Shown here piece by piece: positions 1 through 6,443 of a stretch of 12,161 nt of DNA. How positions within the stretch are numbered: position 1 is the first letter of the stretch; every line of letters starts with the position of its first letter. The stretch covers positions 1 to 12,161 of the forward strand of contig JANYBF010000263.1 of the NCBI GenBank assembly GCA_025360895.1. Reading direction: 5' to 3'. The notes below the pieces were generated by a model, which made no database searches, was not told the origin of the DNA, and was given only the letters and a program-made list of their open reading frames with translations. The stretch comes from Verrucomicrobiota bacterium (GTDB taxonomy: Bacteria > Verrucomicrobiota > Verrucomicrobiia > Limisphaerales > JADLHS01). Made by a program: the position numbers and the translations under genes.

Positions 1-2381
1 AGTTTGATTACGCCATTCCACCCGAACTCGCGGGCCGCGTGGACGTGGGCAGCCGGGTGCAGGTGCCGTTCGGGGCGCGCAAGGTGTTGGGTGTCGTGAC
101 TGCGATCGCCGAGGAGTCCGCACACACCAAACTAAAACTCATACTCAAAGTCATCGGCGCGCAGACGCTGGTGACCCCGAAAGTTCTTCAACTGGCGCGA
201 TGGATCGCGGACTACTATTGCTGCGCGCCGGAGATCGCGTTGAAGTCCGTGTTGCCCGAAGCCGTCCGCAAGGAAGACGCTGGCTGGCGCGAGCGGCTGT
301 TCGTCCGTGCCCTCCCGGCGTGGGGCGAGTTTCCCAAGCTGCCCAAACGCCAGCAGGAAGTTTGGAATGTGATAGAGGAGCGCCGCGAGTTGCCGCTGGC
401 CGAACTGCTCGAACTCACGGTGACCACCACCGTCACCGTCCGCAAACTGGAGGATCGTGGCCTGGTGGAGGTCACTCCGCAAATCTCTGAGCGCGATCCC
501 TACGCCCGCGAAGAGATTTTGCCAACGTTGCCGCTGGTGTTGAATCCAAGTCAGGCGCTGGCTCTCAGCGCCATTTTCAAGGTCATGGATGGACTACCGC
601 AGAAAGTGGGAAAGTGGGAAAGTGGGAAAGTGGGAGAAGTCGCCGGCAATGCTTCGCTCTCACTTTCTCCCGCTCCCACTTTCTCACCGGCCACCTTCCT
701 TCTGCACGGCGTCACCGGTAGCGGCAAGACGGAGATTTACCTCCAGGCCATCGCCCACGCGCTCTCTCAAGGCAAGGGCGCGATTGTACTCGTACCGGAA
801 ATTTCCCTCACGCCCCAAACCGTCGAGCGCTTCAAGGCACGGTTCAGTTCTGGCCCGCAACAAACCCTCGTGGCGGTATTGCACTCGCATCTGTCCGCCG
901 GCGAGCGCCACGACGAATGGCACAAGATTCGCCAGGGCCGCGCGCGCATCGTTATCGGGGCGCGCTCGGCGATTTTTGCCCCGGTGGAACCGCTCGGCCT
1001 CGTCATCGTGGACGAGGAACACGAGCACACCTACAAACAGGAAGAGGCCCCGCGTTACCATGCGCGCGACGTCGCCATCATGCGCGGCCAGATGGAAGGC
1101 GCCGTGGTGGTCCTCGGCTCGGCCACGCCATCGCTGGAGAGCTATTACAACTGCAAAAACGGCAAATACGCACTGCTCGATTTACCAGAGCGCGTGGATA
1201 ATCAAAAAATGCCCCGCGTCCGCGTTGTGGACATGCGTCAGGCCGCGCGCGGCGGCAAAGGCCCACCCCTGTTCTCCCCGCAACTCAAGGAAGCCATCAC
1301 GCAACGGCTCGAACGCAAGGAGCAGACGATTTTATTTTTAAACCGGCGCGGCTATTCGACTTCGTTACAGTGTCCGCTCTGCGGCTACGTGGCCGAGTGT
1401 CCGAATTGCAGCCTCTCGCTCACGTATCATCGCCCGGAGCAAAAACTGCGCTGCCATCTGTGCGGCCATATCGAACCGGTGCCGGCGGTTTGCCCGCAGG
1501 TGAAATGCAAGAATCCGGCGATCCGCTTTGCCGGCACGGGTACGCAAAAGGTCGAGGAGACGTTGGGAAAACTGTTCCCGCACGCGCGCGTCAAGCGCAT
1601 GGACGCGGACGTCATGAAGCGGAAGGATGACTATCGGAAAGTGCTCGGTGATTTTCGCACGGGCAAAATTGACATTCTGCTGGGCACCCAAATGATCGCG
1701 AAGGGCCTGCATTTCCCCAACGTGACGCTCGTGGGCATCATCTACGCGGACCTTGCGCTCCATCAGCCAGACTTCCGGGCGGGCGAACGAACGTTTCAGT
1801 TGCTCACCCAGGTCGCCGGTCGCGCCGGTCGCGGCGATGTCGAAGGCGAAGTGTTCGTGCAAGCCTTCACCCCGTTTCATCCGGCGATTCAATACGCGCG
1901 CCGTCACGACTTCGTTGGTTTCTACGACCAGGAGTTGGAATTTCGCGAACAACTCAAGTACCCACCCGTGAGCCGCGTGGCCTTGCTAACTTTGAAGGGG
2001 CGCAACGAGGAAAAGGTGAAGTTTTCCGCCGAGCATGTGCGGCGGGAGTTAGACCAACTGGTCTCCGGCCGAGGAGAAAAGGAGAAAGGGGCAAAAGGGG
2101 CGGCAGAAACCTCGACGCTGTTCGATCAGATTTTTCCCCTGCCCCTTTTCCCCTCTGCGGCTCCGCCAGTTGGCCAGTCCGCCCCCTTTCGCGACCTGAT
2201 CATCGCCGGCCCCGCGCCCGCGCCTTTGCTGCGCGCGGAAACCTTCTACCGCTACCAAATCATGCTGCGCACGCGAGCCATGAGCCGGCTGAGCCATACC
2301 CTCGCGCAAATCACGACAACGCTCATCTTGCCCGAAGATGTAACTCTGACAGTGGACATTGATCCTGTGAGTTTGAGTTAA
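1..2381 (+). CDS. priA: Primosomal protein N' (PriA replication-restart DNA helicase), 5'-partial
   Basis: PriA is a superfamily 2, 3'-to-5' DNA helicase that recognises stalled forks and starts replisome reloading. The reading frame is open from base 3 (FDYAIPPELAGRV), the typical PriA N-terminal DNA-binding start. About 20 N-terminal codons therefore lie upstream, and the GTG at 39 is internal. Visible landmarks: Walker A GVTGSGKTE at 708-734; DEEH box at 1011-1022; eight zinc-binding cysteines at 1371, 1380, 1398, 1407, 1452, 1461, 1491 and 1506; helicase C-terminal motifs GTQMIAKG and QVAGRAGRG (about 1684-1835); and the C-terminal GPAPAPL / YRYQIMLR region. The 792 visible residues exceed the roughly 730 of E. 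coli PriA. Two in-frame low-complexity insertions explain this, one just before Walker A (about 597-690) and one in the C-terminal domain (about 2068-2175). The last zinc pair is spaced CX4C instead of the usual CX2C. Identification is very secure. Confidence 0.97.
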   Translation, partial: FDYAIPPELAGRVDVGSRVQVPFGARKVLGVVTAIAEESAHTKLKLILKVIGAQTLVTPKVLQLARWIADYYCCAPEIALKSVLPEAVRKEDAGWRERLFVRALPAWGEFPKLPKRQQEVWNVIEERRELPLAELLELTVTTTVTVRKLEDRGLVEVTPQISERDPYAREEILPTLPLVLNPSQALALSAIFKVMDGLPQKVGKWESGKVGEVAGNASLSLSPAPTFSPATFLLHGVTGSGKTEIYLQAIAHALSQGKGAIVLVPEISLTPQTVERFKARFSSGPQQTLVAVLHSHLSAGERHDEWHKIRQGRARIVIGARSAIFAPVEPLGLVIVDEEHEHTYKQEEAPRYHARDVAIMRGQMEGAVVVLGSATPSLESYYNCKNGKYALLDLPERVDNQKMPRVRVVDMRQAARGGKGPPLFSPQLKEAITQRLERKEQTILFLNRRGYSTSLQCPLCGYVAECPNCSLSLTYHRPEQKLRCHLCGHIEPVPAVCPQVKCKNPAIRFAGTGTQKVEETLGKLFPHARVKRMDADVMKRKDDYRKVLGDFRTGKIDILLGTQMIAKGLHFPNVTLVGIIYADLALHQPDFRAGERTFQLLTQVAGRAGRGDVEGEVFVQAFTPFHPAIQYARRHDFVGFYDQELEFREQLKYPPVSRVALLTLKGRNEEKVKFSAEHVRRELDQLVSGRGEKEKGAKGAAETSTLFDQIFPLPLFPSAAPPVGQSAPFRDLIIAGPAPAPLLRAETFYRYQIMLRTRAMSRLSHTLAQITTTLILPEDVTLTVDIDPVSLS
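603..685. repeat. In-frame palindromic insertion with 4 x AAAGTGGG, inside priA
   Basis: Four perfect tandem copies of AAAGTGGG occupy 603-634. Downstream, 661-685 carries the complementary pyrimidine-rich arm. CTCCCACTTTCTC at 673-685 pairs with GGGAAAGTGGGAG at 624-636 at 12 of 13 positions, with a spacer of about 36 nt. In the protein this encodes a K/G/E-rich then S/P-rich segment (QKVGKWESGKVGEVAGN...) directly before the Walker A strand. Typical PriA proteins have only a short linker there. The insertion keeps the frame open and introduces no stop. Confidence 0.85.
2072..2155. repeat. Second in-frame palindromic insertion in priA (G/A-rich and C/T-rich arms)
   Basis: A purine-only stretch (GGAGAAAGGGGCAAAAGGGG, 2081-2100, preceded by GAGGAGAAAA) is followed about 30 nt later by its pyrimidine counterpart at 2131-2155, whose core is CCCCTGCCCCTTTTCCCC. 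The arms pair imperfectly, sharing AAAGGGGCA. The encoded residues (GRGEKEKGAKG ... FPLPLFPSAAPP) interrupt the C-terminal domain before the conserved GPAPAPL motif, where most PriA proteins have no comparable segment. The architecture matches the insertion at 603-685. Confidence 0.75.
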
Positions 2382-2433
2382 TCCAGCGCCGAACCTGGAG
2401 ATTTCATGCTGCGCACGAAACGCCGCCTAGCCA

Positions 2434-2500
2434 TAGCCGCCGACGGAAGGAGGCGGACTCCTTGCGCTGCCGGCCCACCGCCTCCTCACGTCGGCGGCTA
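2434..2500. repeat. Long GC-rich inverted repeat (dispersed REP-like element) downstream of priA
   Basis: The arm at 2434-2456 (starts TAGCCGCCGACG, ends AGGAGGCGG) pairs with 2478-2500 at 21 of 23 positions around a 21-nt loop. The right arm extends to 2502, and 2482-2502 is identical over 21 bp to 6423-6443, so this is one member of a dispersed family. It sits 52 bp after the priA stop and could act as a 3'-end stabiliser or transcription barrier. There is no T-tract after it, so a classical intrinsic terminator is not supported. The rest of 2382-2591 shows no gene. Confidence 0.9.
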
Positions 2501-2591
2501 CGAAGTTTGGGAAAAGTCCCGACCAAATCTTGCTGCGATTCGCCGCCCGCTGTGGTATAGGTTTTTCGATTCAAGTTGAGACTGTGAGCCG

Positions 2592-3254
2592 ATGAAAAAC
2601 TTGCGCGCCTTTACGCTGATCGAACTGCTGGTCGTCATCGCGATCATTGCCATTCTGGCCGCGCTGCTCCTGCCGGCGCTGAGCAAGGCCAAGGAAAAGG
2701 CCAATGCCATTGTCTGCCTAAACAATCTCAAACAGTGGGGCCTGGCGGCGCAGCTTTACGCGACCGATAACGGCGATTATCTGCCGCCGGACGGCACGCC
2801 CAATCCCGGCGAAAGTTCAACGAACACGGGTTGGTATATTCAACTCCCCCAAGTGCTCAGCCTGCCGCGTTACCACGACATGCCGTGGCGAACCAACGCG
2901 ACGGCGAGTGTCGGGCGGAGTGTTTGGATTTGCCCATCGAACCCGCGCCGGAGCAACACGAACAATCTTTTCCATTACTGCCTGAATGAATACATCAACG
3001 ACACTGGTGTTGATAACCACCCGGTGAAAATCTCCTCGCTCCGACAGCATTCCGCCTTGGTCTATTTGTTCGACAGCAAAAACCTCCCGGCTGTGGGCAC
3101 GCCCAATTACGTCCACACCAACCTTCACTCCGGTGGCGCCCAATTCACCTTCCTCGACGGCCATTCCGCCCGGTTCAATAGCAAGGAGTACTGGGACCAT
3201 GCGATAAACAAAGGCCGAACGAACAATCCCTCTATCGTTTGGATTCCGAACTGA
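2592..3254 (+). CDS. Prepilin-type N-terminal domain / H-X9-DG protein (pseudopilin-like)
   Basis: The 220-aa product starts with a class III prepilin signal (MKNLRAFTLIELLVVIAII). Cleavage is expected between A6 and F7. Glutamate is at mature position +5 (E11), and a hydrophobic helix spans about residues 7-30. Alanine replaces the usual glycine at -1. The C-terminus carries H179-X9-D189-G190, the 'H-X9-DG' prepilin-processing-associated signature of a family hugely expanded in Planctomycetes, Verrucomicrobia and Lentisphaerae. C42, C114 and C130 are present. These proteins resemble type II secretion or type IV pilus minor pseudopilins and should sit in the inner membrane facing the periplasm, but their function is unproven. 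No pilus or secretion genes adjoin it. ATG 2592 is chosen because it gives the ideal prepilin leader. No strong Shine-Dalgarno is visible, and the gene converges with the next one 18 bp away. Confidence 0.92.
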   Translation: MKNLRAFTLIELLVVIAIIAILAALLLPALSKAKEKANAIVCLNNLKQWGLAAQLYATDNGDYLPPDGTPNPGESSTNTGWYIQLPQVLSLPRYHDMPWRTNATASVGRSVWICPSNPRRSNTNNLFHYCLNEYINDTGVDNHPVKISSLRQHSALVYLFDSKNLPAVGTPNYVHTNLHSGGAQFTFLDGHSARFNSKEYWDHAINKGRTNNPSIVWIPN

Positions 3255-3272
3255 AGCGGCCGGCAAACCCGG

Positions 3273-3746
3273 CTATCGGTCAAAGTCGGAAATTAGCTTC
3301 TGCCACCTGGGCATGTCTCCTGGCGTGGCAGTGATGGCCAGCCGATTGGTTTCCAAGATAGCGCCCGACCACCAATGGCGCTCATCAAAAGTGTTTGTGA
3401 TCTGCTGGCGAAATGATGGCCAACAGTGTCCATCCCCTTTCAAAACCTTATTTGTGAAAGTGAATTCCTGTTTTTCAAGATAGCCGAGTTTGATCAAGGC
3501 ATTTTCGTGCTGAAACATCGCTTCGCCCTCTTTGTAAGACGACATTCTGAAAACGCTGGATTTCAGAAAAGCAAGGAGCGTTCGTTGTTGACCATGGTTG
3601 TCGAGCAGCGTGCAATTCACCCCCGCAGCGAACATCCGGTTGCGATGGTAGGCAACGCGGATTTCTTTTTGGAAGAAAATTACTGCTCCCGCCGCGCAAA
3701 ACACCAGAACACAAACCCCAACCGTAACTTTGGTTCGTAGTGACAT
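3273..3746 (-). CDS. Hypothetical membrane-anchored protein
   Basis: I do not recognise this 157-aa protein. It begins MSLRTKVTVGVCVLVF, with a basic start followed by a hydrophobic segment at about residues 7-25 that looks like an uncleaved signal anchor. A soluble domain of about 130 residues follows, rich in aromatic and charged residues and presumably periplasmic. ATG at 3744-3746 is preferred over a TTG three codons upstream (3753-3755). It lies 60 bp downstream of ribBA on the same strand, separated by a heptamer repeat, so co-transcription is possible but its role need not be related. Its base composition looks less GC-rich than its neighbours, which may hint at a lineage-specific or acquired gene. 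The N-terminal anchor and lack of frame breaks suggest a real gene, with moderate certainty. Confidence 0.6.
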   Translation of the reverse strand: MSLRTKVTVGVCVLVFCAAGAVIFFQKEIRVAYHRNRMFAAGVNCTLLDNHGQQRTLLAFLKSSVFRMSSYKEGEAMFQHENALIKLGYLEKQEFTFTNKVLKGDGHCWPSFRQQITNTFDERHWWSGAILETNRLAITATPGDMPRWQKLISDFDR

Positions 3747-3778
3747 GGGCAGCAAAATCCGTCAGGTCCTAGCCGAAC

Positions 3779-3806
3779 CGTAAATCGCAAATCCAAAATC
3801 GTAAAT
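3779..3806. repeat. Four-copy heptamer tandem repeat directly after the ribBA stop
   Basis: Four perfect-phase heptamers CGTAAAT, CGCAAAT, CCAAAAT and CGTAAAT fill 28 bp (consensus CNNAAAT). On the transcribed strand they read ATTTNNG and begin at the base right after the ribBA TGA (3807-3809). Total size and period match the heptamer array inside larC (6911-6938), although the unit sequence differs. Confidence 0.88.
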
Positions 3807-5006
3807 TCACAGCAGATGCCCCAGCTTTTCGCGCTTGGTTTTCAAATAGCGCGCGTTGTGCGGATTGGCCTTCACCTTGATCGGCACTTGCTCGACAATC
3901 TCCAGGCCGTAGCCCTCCAGCCCCACTATTTTCTTGGGATTATTCGTCATCAGCCGGATGGTTTTCAAACCCAGGTCCGTCAGGATTTGCGCACCCAAAC
4001 CATACTCACGCAAGTCCATCCCGTAGCCGAGTTTCTGGTTTGCTTCGACCGTGTCATAGCCCTGTTCCTGCAGCTTGTAGGCTTTGATCTTCGGTGCGAG
4101 ACCAATCCCGCGGCCTTCCTGACGCATATAAACAATCACGCCGCGTCCGGCGTCCGCGACCTGTTGCATGGAGCGGTGCAATTGCGGCCCGCAATCGCAG
4201 CGGCGCGAGCCAAAAACGTCGCCCGTAAGACATTCGCTATGCACGCGCACCAGCACGCCAGGTTTGCCCGCTACGTCGCCCCGCACCAACGCGAGATGAT
4301 TCTGGTCGTCAAGTTTTGAGCGATACAGATACAAATCAAAATCGCCGTAATCCGTCGGCAACTTCACGACCTCCACCCGTTCGACGAGCTTTTCCCGCGT
4401 CCGACGATGTTCGATCAAATCCTCGATGGTGCAAAGTTTCAGCCGATGTTTGCGCGCGAACGCCCGCAATTGCGGCAGCCGCGCCATCGTGCCGTCGTCG
4501 TTCATGATTTCACAAATCACGCCGATGGGCCGCGCGCCCGCGAGTGTCACCAAGTCCACCGCCGCCTCCGTGTGCCCGGCGCGTTGCAAAACGCCGCCCG
4601 GGCGGGCCCTTAAAGGAAAGACATGACCCGGCTGAACGAGATCGTCCGCCAGCGCCGTCGGCGCGGCCATGAGCTGGATCGTTTTTGCGCGGTCGGCGGC
4701 GCTGATGCCGCTGGTGATGCCGCGCGCGGCGTCCACGCTCACCTGGAAATCCGTGCGAAAACTTTCGCGGTTCTGCCGGACCATGCGGCCCACCCCCAAC
4801 TGTTCCAGCCGTTCGCTCGTGGTCGGCACACAGATCAACCCGCGCCCGTGCTTGGCCATGAAGTTGATGGCCGGCGGCGAGACGTGTTGCGCCGCCATGA
4901 CCAGATCGCCCTCGTTCTCGCGGTCCGCGTCGTCCACGACGATGACCATCTTCCCTTTACGGATGTCCCCGATCACGGATTCAATGCTGTCGAACGGCTT
5001 CTTCAT
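3807..5006 (-). CDS. ribBA: Bifunctional 3,4-dihydroxy-2-butanone-4-phosphate synthase / GTP cyclohydrolase II
   Basis: This cytosolic riboflavin-pathway enzyme makes both lumazine precursors. The N-terminal half converts ribulose 5-phosphate to DHBP and formate. The C-terminal half opens GTP to a diaminopyrimidine, formate and pyrophosphate. In the DHBP synthase half (about residues 1-200), the acidic/metal loop DDADRENEGD is at 25-34, SVDA is at 90-93, and RPGGVLQRAGHTEAAVDL (135-152) carries the conserved H145-T146-E147. In the cyclohydrolase half (about 210-399), RVHSECLTGDVFGSRRCDCG supplies zinc ligands C259, C270 and C272. RQEGRGIGL is at 295-303 and DLREYGLGAQIL at 331-342. The 399-aa length is normal for the fusion and both active sites look intact. 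The ATG at 5004-5006 gives the expected short N-terminus. No FMN riboswitch is apparent in the 159-bp divergent upstream gap (5007-5165). Confidence 0.98.
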   Translation of the reverse strand: MKKPFDSIESVIGDIRKGKMVIVVDDADRENEGDLVMAAQHVSPPAINFMAKHGRGLICVPTTSERLEQLGVGRMVRQNRESFRTDFQVSVDAARGITSGISAADRAKTIQLMAAPTALADDLVQPGHVFPLRARPGGVLQRAGHTEAAVDLVTLAGARPIGVICEIMNDDGTMARLPQLRAFARKHRLKLCTIEDLIEHRRTREKLVERVEVVKLPTDYGDFDLYLYRSKLDDQNHLALVRGDVAGKPGVLVRVHSECLTGDVFGSRRCDCGPQLHRSMQQVADAGRGVIVYMRQEGRGIGLAPKIKAYKLQEQGYDTVEANQKLGYGMDLREYGLGAQILTDLGLKTIRLMTNNPKKIVGLEGYGLEIVEQVPIKVKANPHNARYLKTKREKLGHLL

Positions 5007-5165
5007 TCAGGAAAACAGCCTAGCCGGGCAACGCGCAAATGCCAGTCGCAAAACCTGCGGAGCATGGCCGTCGCTTTTCTCTTTTACCCAAATCCAAGAA
5101 TGCCTTGCGTTAGACCGATGTGGCGTTACTTTCACAGCAATTCCACCGAGACCCTGACGCAACGT

Positions 5166-6158
5166 ATGAAAACACGCCGCCTGCATTTTTTGACAAGACT
5201 CAGCCTGTTCGCGCTCTGCGTTGGTGTGCTGGGTTCGCTTCACGCTCAAACGCTCCAATTCACCCGCGTGCAACGCCTGACTAACAATGAAGTGGCCCTC
5301 ACCCTCACCGCGCCCGTTGGAAGCGCTTATCGCATCGAGTCATCCACGAATGGGGCGGACTGGAACGGATATCTGACCTTTGCCACCAATGTCACCACTT
5401 CCCTGCAAAACACGGATTCCGCCGCGCCATATTTTCCGACTCGCTATTATCGCGCCGTCCAATTGACCGGATCGAACATCGTCGCGGGTGAACATCTCGC
5501 CACCACGGAGGGCGACGTCATTATTCAGCCGCGGAATCACGCCACGTTCGTGATGCAGTGGAACGGCAAGATGATTTACAACGATCCCGCCTCGCCCGCC
5601 ACATATACCGGGCTGCCGAAAGCTGACCTCATTCTGGTCAGTCACAACCACGGCGACCACTTTGACCTCAACGCCATCAATGCCGTACGCGGCTCAAACG
5701 TGGTGATCATCGTGCCCCAGTTGGTTTACAATGGTTTGACCGCCGCGCAAAAGACCAATGCCATTGTGCTTACCAATGGCGCGGTGACGAACGTGCTGGG
5801 GTTGACCGTGGAAGCTATTCCGGCTTACAACATCCCAAGCAGCCCAAGCAGCTATCATCCATTGGGCGTCGGCAATGGTTATGTCCTGACCATTGGCGGA
5901 AAGCGTATCTATATCGCCGGTGACACGGAAGATGTACCTGCCATGCGGGCATTGACGGATATTGATGTCGCCTTTCTGCCCATGAACCGGCCGTTTACGA
6001 TGTTTGTGAGCAATGCTGTCAGTGCCACCCGCGAGTTCCGCCCCAAAACCGTTTACCCTTACCATTTTTCGGGTTCACCCGCCTCCGACTTGAACCTTTT
6101 CAAGCGCCAGGTCGGCACCGACCTCGGCATCGAAGTCCGGCTGCGGAAGTGGTATTGA
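5166..6158 (+). CDS. Exported UlaG-like metallo-beta-lactamase-fold hydrolase with N-terminal beta module
   Basis: The frame is open much further upstream, but that part is antisense to ribBA. ATG 5166 gives a convincing Sec signal peptide (MKTRRLHFLTRLSLFALCVG...), likely cleaved after SLHA at residue 27, so the protein is exported (330 aa). Residues about 29-100 form a beta-rich module (YRIESSTNGADW ... RYYRAVQL) like those attached to many secreted verrucomicrobial proteins. Residues about 105-330 resemble the UlaG-type MBL fold. The metal motif HNHGDH is at 160-165 (H160, H162, D164, H165), with a probable bridging aspartate D253 in AGDTED and a late histidine H300 in YPYHF. Metal-dependent hydrolysis is therefore likely; the substrate cannot be told. 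Cytosolic relatives include L-ascorbate-6-phosphate lactonase and tRNase Z-like enzymes, but secretion argues for an extracytoplasmic substrate. It is divergent from ribBA (159-bp gap), so it is probably transcribed alone. Confidence 0.88.
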   Translation: MKTRRLHFLTRLSLFALCVGVLGSLHAQTLQFTRVQRLTNNEVALTLTAPVGSAYRIESSTNGADWNGYLTFATNVTTSLQNTDSAAPYFPTRYYRAVQLTGSNIVAGEHLATTEGDVIIQPRNHATFVMQWNGKMIYNDPASPATYTGLPKADLILVSHNHGDHFDLNAINAVRGSNVVIIVPQLVYNGLTAAQKTNAIVLTNGAVTNVLGLTVEAIPAYNIPSSPSSYHPLGVGNGYVLTIGGKRIYIAGDTEDVPAMRALTDIDVAFLPMNRPFTMFVSNAVSATREFRPKTVYPYHFSGSPASDLNLFKRQVGTDLGIEVRLRKWY

Positions 6159-6170
6159 ACAGCGTTGAAA

Positions 6171-6443
6171 CGTAGCCGCCGACTAAGACAGTGGATTCTT
6201 TCGAGTGGTGGCTGATCCGCCTATCCATGAACCGCAAAGGCGCGGGGTTGCTATGCAACAGCTTCGATTAAACAGACAGGGAAGTGGCAGGGGAATGATG
6301 GGCAGAGGAATAAAAACCAGCAGATTTGTCTTCATTTCCCTGCCCATCATTCCCTTGCCTCGGGTCCCTTGCTGGACGAAAAGGTTCTTGGGGCCGATGC
6401 TCCAACTCTGCGGGGTGGAGTTCTCCTCACGTCGGCGGCTACG
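6171..6443. repeat. 273-bp composite element bounded by 13-bp perfect inverted repeats
   Basis: CGTAGCCGCCGAC at 6171-6183 is perfectly inverted at 6431-6443. The right end continues inward so that 6423-6443 is identical over 21 bp to 2482-2502. Inside lies a second palindrome (6286-6359). The element fills the convergent gap between the MBL-fold gene (stop at 6158) and larC. The larC stop codon TAG (6439-6441 on the - strand) is part of the right terminal repeat. No convincing coding sequence is present; an apparent frame at 6205-6498 simply reads through the repeats. It could be a non-autonomous (MITE-like) or REP-derived element. No target-site duplication was identified. Confidence 0.75.
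6286..6359. repeat. Nested G-rich palindrome within the 6171-6443 element
   Basis: The left arm 6286-6310 (GGCAGGGGAATGATGGGCAG then AGGAA) pairs with 6335-6359 at 22 of 25 positions, and the differences are purine transitions compatible with G-U wobble. The loop is 24 nt (6311-6334). As in the two priA insertions, the 5' arm on the + strand is purine-rich and the 3' arm pyrimidine-rich. Located between convergent genes, the RNA hairpin could protect or end transcripts from either side, but no T-tract follows. Confidence 0.88.

Noticed and set aside
603..685. CRISPR-like or phage-derived repeat
   Set aside because: Units are 8 bp without spacers and lie in frame within priA, so this is a tandem/palindromic repeat.
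2529..2560. Sigma-70-like promoter before the prepilin gene (TTGCTG and TATAGG)
   Set aside because: The spacer is about 20 bp and the -10 match is poor, so it is not distinguishable from chance.
3259..3273. GCCGG-CAAAC-CCGGC hairpin as a bidirectional terminator
   Set aside because: Only a 5-bp stem with no T-tract on either side; too weak to call.
4623..5165. Long + strand extension upstream of the MBL-fold gene
   Set aside because: It is antisense to ribBA, is Arg/His-rich without domain features, and the signal peptide starts cleanly at 5166.
5007..5165. FMN riboswitch upstream of ribBA
   Set aside because: I could not find the conserved RFN-element boxes in this short divergent gap.
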